A stretch of 64,000 nt of DNA from the NCBI GenBank assembly GCA_035591015.1, contig JAXIUW010011119.1, positions 1 to 64,000 of the forward strand, read 5' to 3'. Each line of letters starts with the position of its first letter. Within the stretch, counting starts at the first letter, position 1. The notes beneath the pieces are model-generated. The model searched no databases, was not told the DNA's origin, and saw nothing but the letters and a program-made list of their open reading frames with translations. Shown one piece after another: positions 45,297 to 53,646 of the stretch. Origin of the DNA: Cephalothrix simula. Lineage: Eukaryota > Nemertea > Palaeonemertea > Archinemertea > Cephalotrichidae. The position numbers and the translations under genes were made by a program.

Positions 45297-45843
45297 AGCA
45301 GAGAATATTAAAGTTGCATTATTAAAGTTATATTGTAAAAGTTATGGAAGAATTAAACAAAAACCACTTGCATAACGCTTCTAAAGAAAATTATAGATGA
45401 ACCATCGGTAATAAGGCTATTATTATTTGCGATTTGTTTTGTGTAGCGTTTTTTGTTGTGGGTGTAGTGAACAGGCTTAATCATTTTACGGGCAATACTG
45501 GCAAAGGTGCTTTGAAGGCTATCATGAACGTAAAAATGCAATATCTAAGACATAGAAACGATTATTTTGTGCCTCTTGTAGCATTCGCTAGCGTTTAGAC
45601 TATTAAAAAACTTACTTTTTGTCAATCAGACGTGTACAGATTAAACCTTTTGACGAACAGTTTTCAGACCGATACTTATATTTTTTGAGCATATATTTTT
45701 TAACATGATTTTTGAGACTCTGTATTTAACCCATGCTAGAAAATCATCAATTGTGTTAGCATAGGTAAATGTTTGTTGCGTAGCGTTCTTTTAACAGTAT
45801 TAAAAGTTTGCTATGCCTTACAATAAACATGTTTTTATAGAAT
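45297..45843. other. Divergent intergenic region between lon and the HD-GYP gene
   Basis: AT-rich, with no RNA gene or supported CDS; the 62-codon minus ORF at 45353-45541 lacks coding character. It must hold the promoters of both divergent genes. A TTGACG box at 45650-45655 has only poor -10 partners, so I do not call a promoter. Confidence 0.5.
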
Positions 45844-47904
45844 ATGCAGACCGCCGCCAACAGTAATATCAAGCATACAACACGATCAAAACAATCGTTG
45901 CGTGTGACGATTCTTGTGCCTCAATCATGGGTACGTGTAATTGGTGACATCACGGAAAGCCTGCCGAACTGTGCGGTAGTTCCCTACGAAGAAATTACAA
46001 CAAATCTAATTCTACGAATTAAGAAAGAGCGCATTATCGCCGTTATAGAGCCACGCTTTGGTCAGGGCGAAATTATGCTTCGTGATCTATTCAACAGTGT
46101 TCAAGAGCTAGATAAAATGCAAGCTCACCTGCTACTGATGGCCGGTGATGACCGAGGACTGATGCCTGCTTCTCCATCACGCAAGGTTTTTGTGCTGCCC
46201 CGAAACACTCCAGAGGATTTAATTAAGTTCACCATCACTAGGATGATTGAAGATATTAAATTCAGTATGCGTTATCGGCACATGCTGCTCGGCGAAGCAC
46301 GGCGCCAAATGAACATAGAAACCCTAAACGAGATTGGTGCAGCGCTATCTAAGGTTGACAGCATTGCTGACTTGCTAGATTTAATTGTTAAAAAATCACG
46401 TGACATGACCTTTGCCGATGCAGGCTCTTTGTACATGATTGAAACCAACCCCGAGCTTGCCGAAGATAGTGAAAATTACTTCGCTGATAAGTGGATGCGC
46501 TTTGAGGTGGCACAGAATGACTCACGTCAGGTGCCCTTTAAGTCTTTTCAGGTTGATATTAGCAAAACCTCTATCTATGGCTATGCGGCCATAATGGGTG
46601 AAACGCTTAATTTTGAAGACGTTTACAAGTTGCCGACCGATGCCCCTTTTCAATGGGGTGGGCGCAATTTTGATAAACTTATTGGTTATCGTACCCGGTC
46701 TATGCTCACGGTACCCATGCGCATTGGTCATGAAGAAACCATTGGTGTGATACAGCTTATTAACAAAAAGATCTCTAGTAATATTGAGCTAGACTCATTG
46801 CCCAGCTTTGACCGTTATGTGAAGTCATTTAATGAAGATGACATCCATATTGTAGAATCTTTATCTTCGCAGGCAGCCATTGCCATTCAAAACCGACGCT
46901 TATTGTCATCAATACAGGCTTTGTTTGATGGCTTTGTCAATGCTAGCGTAACCGCTATTGAGGCCAGAGACATAACCACTTCAGGGCACTCGCAAAGAGT
47001 TGCCTCATTATCGGTGGGATTAGCAGAAAGTTTAGCTAAATCAGAAAGTCAGGCAACTCCTTTGGTGTTTACTCCAAAGGTTATCCAAGAGATACGCTAT
47101 GCGGCTTTGTTGCATGATTTTGGCAAAATCGGTGTTCGTGAAGAAGTGTTGTTAAAGGCTAAAAAACTTTATCCTGAGCAGTTTCACTCTTTAACATCAC
47201 GCTATAAAATGATTAGGCAGGGCATAGAAACCAAGTACCTGCATGAAACGCTTGATGCGCTGCGTAGTCGGTCTCAATCGGGTCAGCCGCTTGATCTGAG
47301 AGAAATAGAGAGTATCAGCAAGCCGTTAGAAGAAAAAATGGCTGAACAAATCAATGCGATTGATGACCTTTTAGAGCAAATCATAGAGCTTAATGAGCCA
47401 ACGGTTCAAGATTATGATGTAGTAGCCAAGGTTAAAGAATTGTCTGCGATGAACTTTGAAAACCATTTAGGTGAGCTTATTCCGTTTCTTAAAGACCATG
47501 AAATAGAGGCGTTGTCAATTAGGCGTGGCTCTTTAACTAAGCAAGATCGGCTTGATATAGAATCGCATGTTACGCATACTTATCATTTTCTAAAGCGCAT
47601 TCCGTGGACAGATGAGTTGAAGAATGTACCCAGAATTGCACATGCTCATCATGAAAAACTAGACGGTTCTGGCTATCCATTAGGCATAAGTGCTCCGGAG
47701 ATTTCTGTTCAGTCGCGGATTTTAACTATCTCTGATATCTACGATGCACTAACTGCCAATGACAGACCCTATAAAAAATCTATTAGCCCAGAGCTAGCAC
47801 TGAATATACTTAATGAAGAGGCTAATTCTGGCTATATTGACCCCGATTTATTAAAAGTTTTTATTGAAGCTAAGGTCTATATAAATTGTCATACAGAAGA
47901 TTAA
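45844..47904 (+). CDS. GAF and HD-GYP domain protein, probable cyclic-di-GMP phosphodiesterase
   Basis: A 686-residue soluble signalling protein. Residues about 18-140 resemble a receiver-like fold without the phospho-acceptor pattern. A GAF domain (about 155-360) includes GSLYMIETN and RSMLTVPMRIGHEETIGVIQLINKK. The HD-GYP domain begins near 375 with TSGHSQRVASLSVGLA, then LLHDFGKIGVREEV and HAHHEKLDGSGYPLG, so metal and GYP motifs are complete. About 170 residues, largely helical, separate HD from HHE, more than in typical HD-GYP domains. It likely hydrolyses cyclic-di-GMP in response to a ligand bound by GAF. Confidence 0.85.
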   Translation: MQTAANSNIKHTTRSKQSLRVTILVPQSWVRVIGDITESLPNCAVVPYEEITTNLILRIKKERIIAVIEPRFGQGEIMLRDLFNSVQELDKMQAHLLLMAGDDRGLMPASPSRKVFVLPRNTPEDLIKFTITRMIEDIKFSMRYRHMLLGEARRQMNIETLNEIGAALSKVDSIADLLDLIVKKSRDMTFADAGSLYMIETNPELAEDSENYFADKWMRFEVAQNDSRQVPFKSFQVDISKTSIYGYAAIMGETLNFEDVYKLPTDAPFQWGGRNFDKLIGYRTRSMLTVPMRIGHEETIGVIQLINKKISSNIELDSLPSFDRYVKSFNEDDIHIVESLSSQAAIAIQNRRLLSSIQALFDGFVNASVTAIEARDITTSGHSQRVASLSVGLAESLAKSESQATPLVFTPKVIQEIRYAALLHDFGKIGVREEVLLKAKKLYPEQFHSLTSRYKMIRQGIETKYLHETLDALRSRSQSGQPLDLREIESISKPLEEKMAEQINAIDDLLEQIIELNEPTVQDYDVVAKVKELSAMNFENHLGELIPFLKDHEIEALSIRRGSLTKQDRLDIESHVTHTYHFLKRIPWTDELKNVPRIAHAHHEKLDGSGYPLGISAPEISVQSRILTISDIYDALTANDRPYKKSISPELALNILNEEANSGYIDPDLLKVFIEAKVYINCHTED

Positions 47905-47965
47905 ATACGATATTTTTCTTGTGTTGCTCAATTAGATATTCTTTAAGATCTTATTGTTTTAGGTC

Positions 47966-47993
47966 TTGACATCTAGAACCAGCATGTTAAGCT
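47966..47993 (+). promoter_or_regulatory. Possible promoter upstream of the ftsA unit
   Basis: A perfect TTGACA at 47966-47971 is followed at 16 bp by TAAGCT (weak) and at 21 bp by TATATT (good, but too far). It lies about 40 bp before the Shine-Dalgarno of the short ORF preceding ftsA. Confidence 0.3.
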
Positions 47994-48035
47994 ATATTTC
48001 ACATTGACGTGAATTGTCTAGCCAAGGAGGGTTAG

Positions 48036-48170
48036 TTGTCTTATTGCTTTAATTTACTAAAAACATCAATCCATACTTTACGTGGGCTAGCTCTTTCTAG
48101 TGGCCTCATTGCGCCGTTGTTTGCTGGCTGTTTTAACTTGCCAGTGAGGGGGGCGAATGAATTCTCGTGA
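48036..48170 (+). CDS. Short ORF overlapping ftsA, lipoprotein-like peptide
   Basis: A 44-codon ORF starting with TTG five bases after a strong AAGGAGG (48024-48030). The peptide begins MSYCFNLLKTSIHTLRG, then a hydrophobic stretch GLALSSGLIAPLFAGC that resembles a signal sequence with a loose lipobox (FAGC), and ends with FNLPVRGANEFS. It overlaps the ftsA start by 14 nt in another frame, so translation may couple to ftsA. ftsA also has its own purine-rich site (GAGGGGGG). I do not recognise a family; ftsQ, the usual neighbour, is far larger. Confidence 0.5.
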   Translation: MSYCFNLLKTSIHTLRGLALSSGLIAPLFAGCFNLPVRGANEFS

Positions 48171-49401
48171 AGGCTCTCGTTGCATTGTCGGCTTAGATAT
48201 TGGAACAACCAAGATCTGCGCCATTGCAGCTGAAAAAACGGATAGCGGTGAGCTAAAGGTTATCGGGGTCGGTCATGCGCCGTCAGATGGTCTAAATAAG
48301 GGCGTAATCATAGATATTGAGCGGGCAGTAAACTCAATAAAAAAGGCCGTGTCTGAATGTCAGCTAGTTAGTGGTATACAGATTACTGAGGTTTTCGCTG
48401 GCATAGCTGGCGCCCATATTCAGGGCATTAATAGCGATGGCATGGTTACCGTCCAGAATAATCAGGCTATTTCTAACGGAGATATTGAGCGAGTAATTGA
48501 GTCAGCTCAATCCATTAAAATCTCTAATGATCGCGAGGTTATCCACATTCTGCCACAGGGTTACATTGTTGACAATCAAGATGGTGTTCATAATCCTTTG
48601 GGCATGATGGGGCTAAGGCTTAAAGTTAATGTGCATATTGTAACTTGCGCAGCCACTTCAGCGCAAAATGTTTTCAAATGTTGCTCATTAGCCGGTTTAG
48701 AAGTGCAGGCCTTGGTTTTAGAACCGTTGGCCTCGGGGCTTTCTGTGCTTAGTGAAGATGAAAAACAGCTTGGAGTAGTTTTAGTAGATATTGGTGGTGG
48801 AACCAGCGATGTGGCTGTTTATTCTGGAGGCAGCATTGTTCATACGGCAGTTCTACCGGTTGGTGGCAACCATTTAACTAATGACATCGCCACAGTCTTG
48901 AGCACACCTAAAGCAGATGCTGAGCGTCTTAAACACGAGCATGGTGTAGCTAAGGTTAGCATGATTGACGAAGACGAGATGATACAACTGCCATCTCTTG
49001 GTGGACGTAAAAATAGAACTCTAGAGAAAAAACTTCTTGGTGATGTGCTTGAGCCTCGCGTAGAAGAAATGTTTCAGCAGATTTCAGCTGAGATTGACCG
49101 CTCTAACTATCGCAATGTTATTGCATCTGGAGTTGTTTTAACCGGCGGATGCAGCCTTCTGCCGGGTATTGAACGTGTTTCTACAGATATTTTAAGACTG
49201 CCTTCACGCATTGGCTATCCTAAAAATGTTGGTGGCCTTGATGATGATATAAAGTCGCCACTATACGCTACGGGAACAGGCTTGCTACATTATGGAGCTT
49301 CTGATGAAGACCTCCACAGCAGTAATTATCATTTTGCAAATGTGGGCATTTTAGCGAAGGTGTCACGGATGGTAAAAGGCTTTATGCAATATTTTTATTA
49401 G
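48157..49401 (+). CDS. ftsA: Cell division protein FtsA
   Basis: A 414-residue actin-like protein that tethers FtsZ to the membrane. Seen are the phosphate-1 motif VGLDIGTTKICAIA, the 1C domain (about 85-170), the phosphate-2 motif VVLVDIGGGTSDVAVY, and the adenosine loop VLTGGCSLLPGI. The C-terminal amphipathic membrane helix is visible at the extreme end (ILAKVSRMVKGFMQYFY). ftsZ follows 57 bp on. The usual upstream murC-ddl-ftsQ genes are missing. Confidence 0.95.
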   Translation: MNSREGSRCIVGLDIGTTKICAIAAEKTDSGELKVIGVGHAPSDGLNKGVIIDIERAVNSIKKAVSECQLVSGIQITEVFAGIAGAHIQGINSDGMVTVQNNQAISNGDIERVIESAQSIKISNDREVIHILPQGYIVDNQDGVHNPLGMMGLRLKVNVHIVTCAATSAQNVFKCCSLAGLEVQALVLEPLASGLSVLSEDEKQLGVVLVDIGGGTSDVAVYSGGSIVHTAVLPVGGNHLTNDIATVLSTPKADAERLKHEHGVAKVSMIDEDEMIQLPSLGGRKNRTLEKKLLGDVLEPRVEEMFQQISAEIDRSNYRNVIASGVVLTGGCSLLPGIERVSTDILRLPSRIGYPKNVGGLDDDIKSPLYATGTGLLHYGASDEDLHSSNYHFANVGILAKVSRMVKGFMQYFY

Positions 49402-49415
49402 GCAAAGAGGAGTAC

Positions 49416-49466
49416 GTGAGGGTGGTTTGGAACAATAAAATAAAAACTAAATTTTACTATGACTGA
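49416..49466 (+). CDS. Mini-ORF between ftsA and ftsZ overlapping the ftsZ start
   Basis: A 16-codon ORF (GTG start, peptide MRVVWNNKIKTKFYYD) preceded by AGAGGAG three bases upstream. Its TGA stop lies inside the ftsZ start (ATGACTGA), an 8-nt overlap. ftsZ itself has no recognisable Shine-Dalgarno, so ribosomes finishing this ORF could reinitiate at ftsZ. The peptide alone is unlikely to be meaningful. Called from the ribosome-binding site and overlap only. Confidence 0.4.
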   Translation: MRVVWNNKIKTKFYYD

Positions 49467-50748
49467 ATTCAAAGCGATAAAAAAAGTTAACGAAGGCAAG
49501 CCTCTTCTTAAAGTAATTGGGGTTGGCGGCGGGGGCAGTAACGCTGTTAATCGTATGCTTACATCTGGTTTAGAAGGTGTTGAATTTATTGTTGCCAATA
49601 CAGACTTGCAAGATTTAGCAAAGTCTAATGCTCCGCACAAATTGCAATTAGGTGTTAAATGCGCTGCCGGCCTTGGTGCCGGTTCTGACCCTGAAAAAGG
49701 TCGTGAGGCTGCCGAAGAAGAGAAAGATGCTATTCGTGAATACTTAGCGGGTGCTAACATGGTCTTTGTTACAGCCGGGATGGGTGGCGGTACAGGAACG
49801 GGTGCATCTCCGGTGACTGCCGAAATAGCTCGTGAACTGAAATGCTTAACGGTTGGTGTAGTAACTAAGCCCTTTAGCTTTGAGGGTAAAGTCAGGATGA
49901 ATTTCTGCAACAAAGGCATTGAAGAGCTTAAAAAGCACGTTGATACTTTAATAATTATCCCGAATGACAATTTGAAGGGCTTAATGGGTAAGAACGATGG
50001 TATAGAAGAGGCCTATGCCCTGGTTGATGATGTGTTACGCATAGCAGTTCAGGGAATATCAGATGTAATGTTTAAACCGGGTCATGTGAACCTAGATTTT
50101 GCCGACATACAAACGACGATGTCTGGCAAAGGCAGAGCAATTATGACTACAGGAATCGGAACAGGTGATAATCGCGCCACAGATGCAGCTAAAAATGCTA
50201 TTTCTAGCCCATTGCTTAAAGATTGCGGAGTAAGCGGTGCGCGCAATGTTTTGGTTAATATAACTGGTCCAAGAAGCTTAGGACTGCACGAGATAGAGGA
50301 AGCAGTCAACCTGATAACTGCTAAAGCTGACGATGAAGTTCATGTTATTTACGGAAACTGCTTTAATGACAGCATGGATGATGATAAAGTTGAAATAACT
50401 GTTATTGCTACTGGTTTTGATGAAGAAGTCGGTAATACTGACAAACCGCACCTTCTTTCGTTGAATAATCAGAACCCACAGCTACAGAGTGCAAAGGATA
50501 AAAGCACTAAACCCGATAATGTGGTTAGTATAGACCAGCACCAAGATAAATCATCGTCAAAATCTGGTGAGATTGTTTATGAACTTAACAAAGACCACTT
50601 GATATTAGAAGATATAGAAACACAACATCAAACCCCAAAAAGTTACGACCCCCCAGCCGGCAAAGGATTAGGCAACAATGATAAAGTTGGTTCAGAAACC
50701 GATGTGCCGACTTTTTTACGGCGCCGTAATTCGCGTAATACTGAATAA
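49459..50748 (+). CDS. ftsZ: Cell division GTPase FtsZ
   Basis: A 429-residue tubulin homologue that forms the division ring. The GTP-binding motifs GVGGGGSNAVNRM and the tubulin signature GGGTGTGASPV are intact, as is the synergy-loop segment (FKPGHVNLDFADIQTTM). A charged variable linker (about residues 320-410) leads to the conserved C-terminal tail DVPTFLRRRN that binds FtsA and ZipA-like partners. The start has no Shine-Dalgarno and is overlapped by a mini-ORF that has one. A 740-bp gap follows. Confidence 0.96.
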   Translation: MTEFKAIKKVNEGKPLLKVIGVGGGGSNAVNRMLTSGLEGVEFIVANTDLQDLAKSNAPHKLQLGVKCAAGLGAGSDPEKGREAAEEEKDAIREYLAGANMVFVTAGMGGGTGTGASPVTAEIARELKCLTVGVVTKPFSFEGKVRMNFCNKGIEELKKHVDTLIIIPNDNLKGLMGKNDGIEEAYALVDDVLRIAVQGISDVMFKPGHVNLDFADIQTTMSGKGRAIMTTGIGTGDNRATDAAKNAISSPLLKDCGVSGARNVLVNITGPRSLGLHEIEEAVNLITAKADDEVHVIYGNCFNDSMDDDKVEITVIATGFDEEVGNTDKPHLLSLNNQNPQLQSAKDKSTKPDNVVSIDQHQDKSSSKSGEIVYELNKDHLILEDIETQHQTPKSYDPPAGKGLGNNDKVGSETDVPTFLRRRNSRNTE

Positions 50749-51487
50749 TTATCTGAGCTAATTCGTGATTTTCTTTGTGTTCGTGCGGACGTTATAGTTG
50801 AAGATACTATTTTAATTGGGCTGGGTATTGCTGAGGTAAATATTACGTTGATGGTTGATGTTTAGGCTATGGGGTATGTTTGAGGTATAAGAGTTTTAGT
50901 ATATGCGTCTTAGACGATTGAATGGCCATCCCGCCTATTTATCATAGGCGCTTAATGCGCTCAGCAAGTATCAGCATGGTTTTGAGTTTTTTCTACAATT
51001 ATCCTTACTCTCCTATTCCTTAATAGAGAGAGTGCTAAGTTTTCAAGGCACTGATTGAGTTGGCTAAAGCCGTTGAGTGATTATCGTTGAAATTTTGGTG
51101 ATGATAATTTTGTCTCTATGTGGTATAAAGCATTAGTCTGCATAGACTGGTGTATTACAGGGATGTTTATTTTGGACAGATGCGCAAAGTACTGAAGAGT
51201 AATATTCGCAAACTGGATGCTCTTAAACAACCCTCAATAAGGATTTATGAAATCCGTTTTGCAATGCAGTTGCTACAGAGTTATTGTAGCCAGTTAAGTT
51301 GAGTTTTTTTAGTTAATTGAGTTGCGTAGCGGTTTGGTTAGGCCAAAAATTAAGCTACAGCGGTGGTGCTTGACCCATGAGGGTTATGCCTTTATACCAA
51401 TATCTTTATAGGTTATTTTAAAAAAATTTATTCTGTGAGCTAATGGTTATTTATTCCGCGGTACGCAACGTTTAAGTCTGCTTTTTA
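50749..51487. other. Intergenic region downstream of ftsZ
   Basis: No gene could be supported in 739 bp. Small palindromes occur (GCTACA / TGTAGC around 51269-51290), but without a proper T-run. A 16-codon ORF from an AAGGA site (ATG near 51247) is too short to call. The promoter for the FHA genes lies near the end, at 51370-51398. Confidence 0.5.
51370..51398 (+). promoter_or_regulatory. Predicted sigma70-type promoter for the FHA-argB unit
   Basis: TTGACC (51370-51375) and TATACC (51393-51398) are separated by 17 bp. They match consensus at 5/6 and 4/6 positions and lie about 110 bp before the first FHA gene. Confidence 0.5.
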
Positions 51488-51508
51488 GTGCAGACTTGTG
51501 GTGTATTA

Positions 51509-52372
51509 ATGATTTGGAATTGGAGAAGAATACGTTTTTTTCAATCAGGAGTTGACTTTGTTTGTTTAGGCTTTTCGGCCGGTGTGTGTGGGGCGTCACT
51601 GGCTGTTTTGTCTGATACCCTGTGGAATAATGACGTTATAAAAGCTGGAATACTAGGCCTGGGAATGCTGCCTTTGCTGTGCAGTGCCAATGATATAGCC
51701 TATGGGCATTGGCGCAGGTTTCGTCGTAACTTGTTGTTGTCATTGATCTTAGGCCCGCTAATAGGGGCTGCGGTGGGCTTTGTGGCTGTTGCTTTGCATG
51801 CCGCCATTCCCCTTGGCGATCGTTGGTGGTCATCACCCTACGTACCATTATTAGGAATTTTGGCCGCTTTGAGTGGCTTTATATCAGGCTTTGTTCATCC
51901 ATCTTGGAGGCATGGCAAGCGGCGTTCATTACGAACGGGACTATGGGGTGTTTTGGCTGCATGGCCATTGAGCTACATCATCTCTAGCTACAACAACCTA
52001 CCGTTAGAGATAGTCGCCTTCGGCATCTGGGGTTCTGTCATAGCTTTGGCATCATTTTGGTCTGAGCGCATAGTTGCTAGGCGTTGGGTAAGATTACTCA
52101 ACGGTAAATATCCAGATGTAGTCTACCCCCTAAGCGGTAAACAACTCAGTATTGGGCAACTACCCACTAATGACGTCGTACTGCGTGGCTTTTCACAAAT
52201 ATTACCAATACATTGCATTATACAAAGAAATGTTCAGGGCTATCTGATAGAAGATAACTTTCAGGAAGGTCGAGTAAGAGTGAACTTTCGTAAACCCAAG
52301 CAGCATGAGCTACGTAGCGGAGATTTAATTCAAATCGGTGGCGCCCTGCTTCAATACGGGAGCAAGAAATAA
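51509..52372 (+). CDS. Multi-pass membrane protein with C-terminal FHA-like domain
   Basis: A 287-residue protein. Residues about 10-190 contain five or six hydrophobic helices (VDFVCLGFSAGVCGASLAVL, LLLSLILGPLIGAAVGFVAV, VPLLGILAALSGFISGFV and so on). The last ~90 residues form an FHA-like domain (QLSIGQLPTNDVVLRGFSQILPIHCII, then ELRSGDLIQIGGALLQY). The usual FHA R-S-H set is altered: G-Q replaces GR, and the S-x-x-H becomes S-x-x-x-P-x-H. The open frame extends to a GTG at 51488. It shares a TAATG overlap with the next FHA gene. Confidence 0.68.
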   Translation: MIWNWRRIRFFQSGVDFVCLGFSAGVCGASLAVLSDTLWNNDVIKAGILGLGMLPLLCSANDIAYGHWRRFRRNLLLSLILGPLIGAAVGFVAVALHAAIPLGDRWWSSPYVPLLGILAALSGFISGFVHPSWRHGKRRSLRTGLWGVLAAWPLSYIISSYNNLPLEIVAFGIWGSVIALASFWSERIVARRWVRLLNGKYPDVVYPLSGKQLSIGQLPTNDVVLRGFSQILPIHCIIQRNVQGYLIEDNFQEGRVRVNFRKPKQHELRSGDLIQIGGALLQYGSKK

Positions 52373-53646
52373 TGAGAGCTATACTATCTTTATTGGCTGC
52401 CTTAGTCGCCGCAGTAGCCTGTATGCTGCTATTCTTAGTGTTAATTGATAAACCATTGCAGGCACAAGAAGAAATTCCAGCCAACACTTCAGTAACTGCG
52501 CCAGAAAACTTGCCTATTGCTACAGAACAAGGTGGCGCAACTGACATAACTTTAGATGATGTTACCCTAGATGAAGTCGCTTTAGACAATATCGCCTTAG
52601 ACAAGATTGTTTTAGACGATATGACTGACAATGTAGCAGCTAATATAGCTACAGGTGGCGGTAGTAGCGTATTTTCAGCGATAGAGGGCAGTGGCATTTT
52701 TTGGCCAGCTTTATTTTTGGGCTTGGCAGTAGTCATTGTCGCTACGGTGCGATTGTTTCATCTATACCGAGGGCTAAGATTAACTCATACCGGCTTTGAG
52801 CTGATTAATCCGGGGACTAGGCGAATTTTTGTGCCCTTACCGAAGACCATTAATAATTCGCCCGCACTTGATGAGAAGCATTTTAGAATATACTTAAATA
52901 ATCCAATTATTCTAAAACGGATTTTGATTTCTAAGCGCCGACAGGGCTTACAAATTGAAGATCGTAATTCTAATAATGTGTTGGTAGTCAATCGCCGTCG
53001 CACTCGCCGAACTATCTTGCGTGACATGACGGTTATTGATATAGGCGGTCTAACGGTTGTCTATCGTGATGCCGTTGCTCGTGAAAGATCTTCAGCAACC
53101 ATAATTGCGAATACAACGGCTGATGTGCTGTATAAAGACCCTCGTGGACCAATTCGCAAAGGCCATGGCGTGTTGACTATAGATGGCAGGCCTCATCGCC
53201 GACCATATTACATAACCAAGAATTTAACCTATATTGGTCGCTCTGAAAACAGCGATGTGGTAATTAAAGCAAATGGCTCAAGTTATCGTGAAGCGATTAT
53301 TGAACGGGTAGGCGATCGCTATAAGCTGATTGATGCTAACGGCGGTACTTCTGTACAAGTTAATAATCGCCGTGTTGACCGCAAAACCTTGCGTAGTGGT
53401 GATCAAATTAGAATATGTGACCTTGTATTGAATTTTAGATTGGTTACCGACGCCGCCCAAGAATATGTATGGGTAGAGCGCAAAGCTAGAAACGGCGTGG
53501 TTGATGAAGGCTCTGAGCAACATGATAAAGAGCGCAATGGCAGTGGCACAGAAAACCCATCAGATAAGTATCGCGGAAGTGGTGGAGGCCATCGTTCTAC
53601 AAATTACAACCAGCGCACGAAGACAGTTCGCAATGAACGAACATGA
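52372..53646 (+). CDS. Membrane protein with FHA domain(s) and pentapeptide repeats
   Basis: A 424-residue protein. A signal/anchor helix (residues 2-25) is followed by an extracytoplasmic stretch with five tandem pentapeptides (TLDDV, TLDEV, ALDNI, ALDKI, VLDDM) and a second helix (about 110-128). The cytoplasmic part has two FHA-like segments: a diverged one around 140-235 (NNPIILKRILISKRRQGLQIEDRNSNN) and a clear one at about 275-365 (ITKNLTYIGRSENSDVVIKANG, VQVNNRRVDRKTLRSGDQIRICDLVLNF). FHA domains bind phosphothreonine. No kinase is nearby. The tail is polar and basic, and overlaps argB by 14 nt. Confidence 0.72.
   Translation: MRAILSLLAALVAAVACMLLFLVLIDKPLQAQEEIPANTSVTAPENLPIATEQGGATDITLDDVTLDEVALDNIALDKIVLDDMTDNVAANIATGGGSSVFSAIEGSGIFWPALFLGLAVVIVATVRLFHLYRGLRLTHTGFELINPGTRRIFVPLPKTINNSPALDEKHFRIYLNNPIILKRILISKRRQGLQIEDRNSNNVLVVNRRRTRRTILRDMTVIDIGGLTVVYRDAVARERSSATIIANTTADVLYKDPRGPIRKGHGVLTIDGRPHRRPYYITKNLTYIGRSENSDVVIKANGSSYREAIIERVGDRYKLIDANGGTSVQVNNRRVDRKTLRSGDQIRICDLVLNFRLVTDAAQEYVWVERKARNGVVDEGSEQHDKERNGSGTENPSDKYRGSGGGHRSTNYNQRTKTVRNERT
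52546..52620 (+). repeat. 15-bp coding repeat, five copies (pentapeptides)
   Basis: Five 15-bp units encode (I/V)(T/A/V)LD(D/E/N/K) repeats in the predicted extracytoplasmic segment of the FHA protein. Synonymous differences between copies show the array is not brand new and is kept in frame. Confidence 0.85.

Noticed and set aside
45353-45541. 62-codon minus-strand ORF upstream of lon
   Set aside because: No Shine-Dalgarno and no protein-like pattern; it lies in the expected promoter region.
45650-45678. Promoter for the HD-GYP gene (TTGACG plus TACTTA)
   Set aside because: The -10 candidate at 17 bp matches consensus in only two positions.
53501-53632. N-terminal extension of ArgB by 44 residues
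   Set aside because: It would lie wholly inside the FHA gene in another frame, and ArgB proteins begin near the MNEHEKK methionine.
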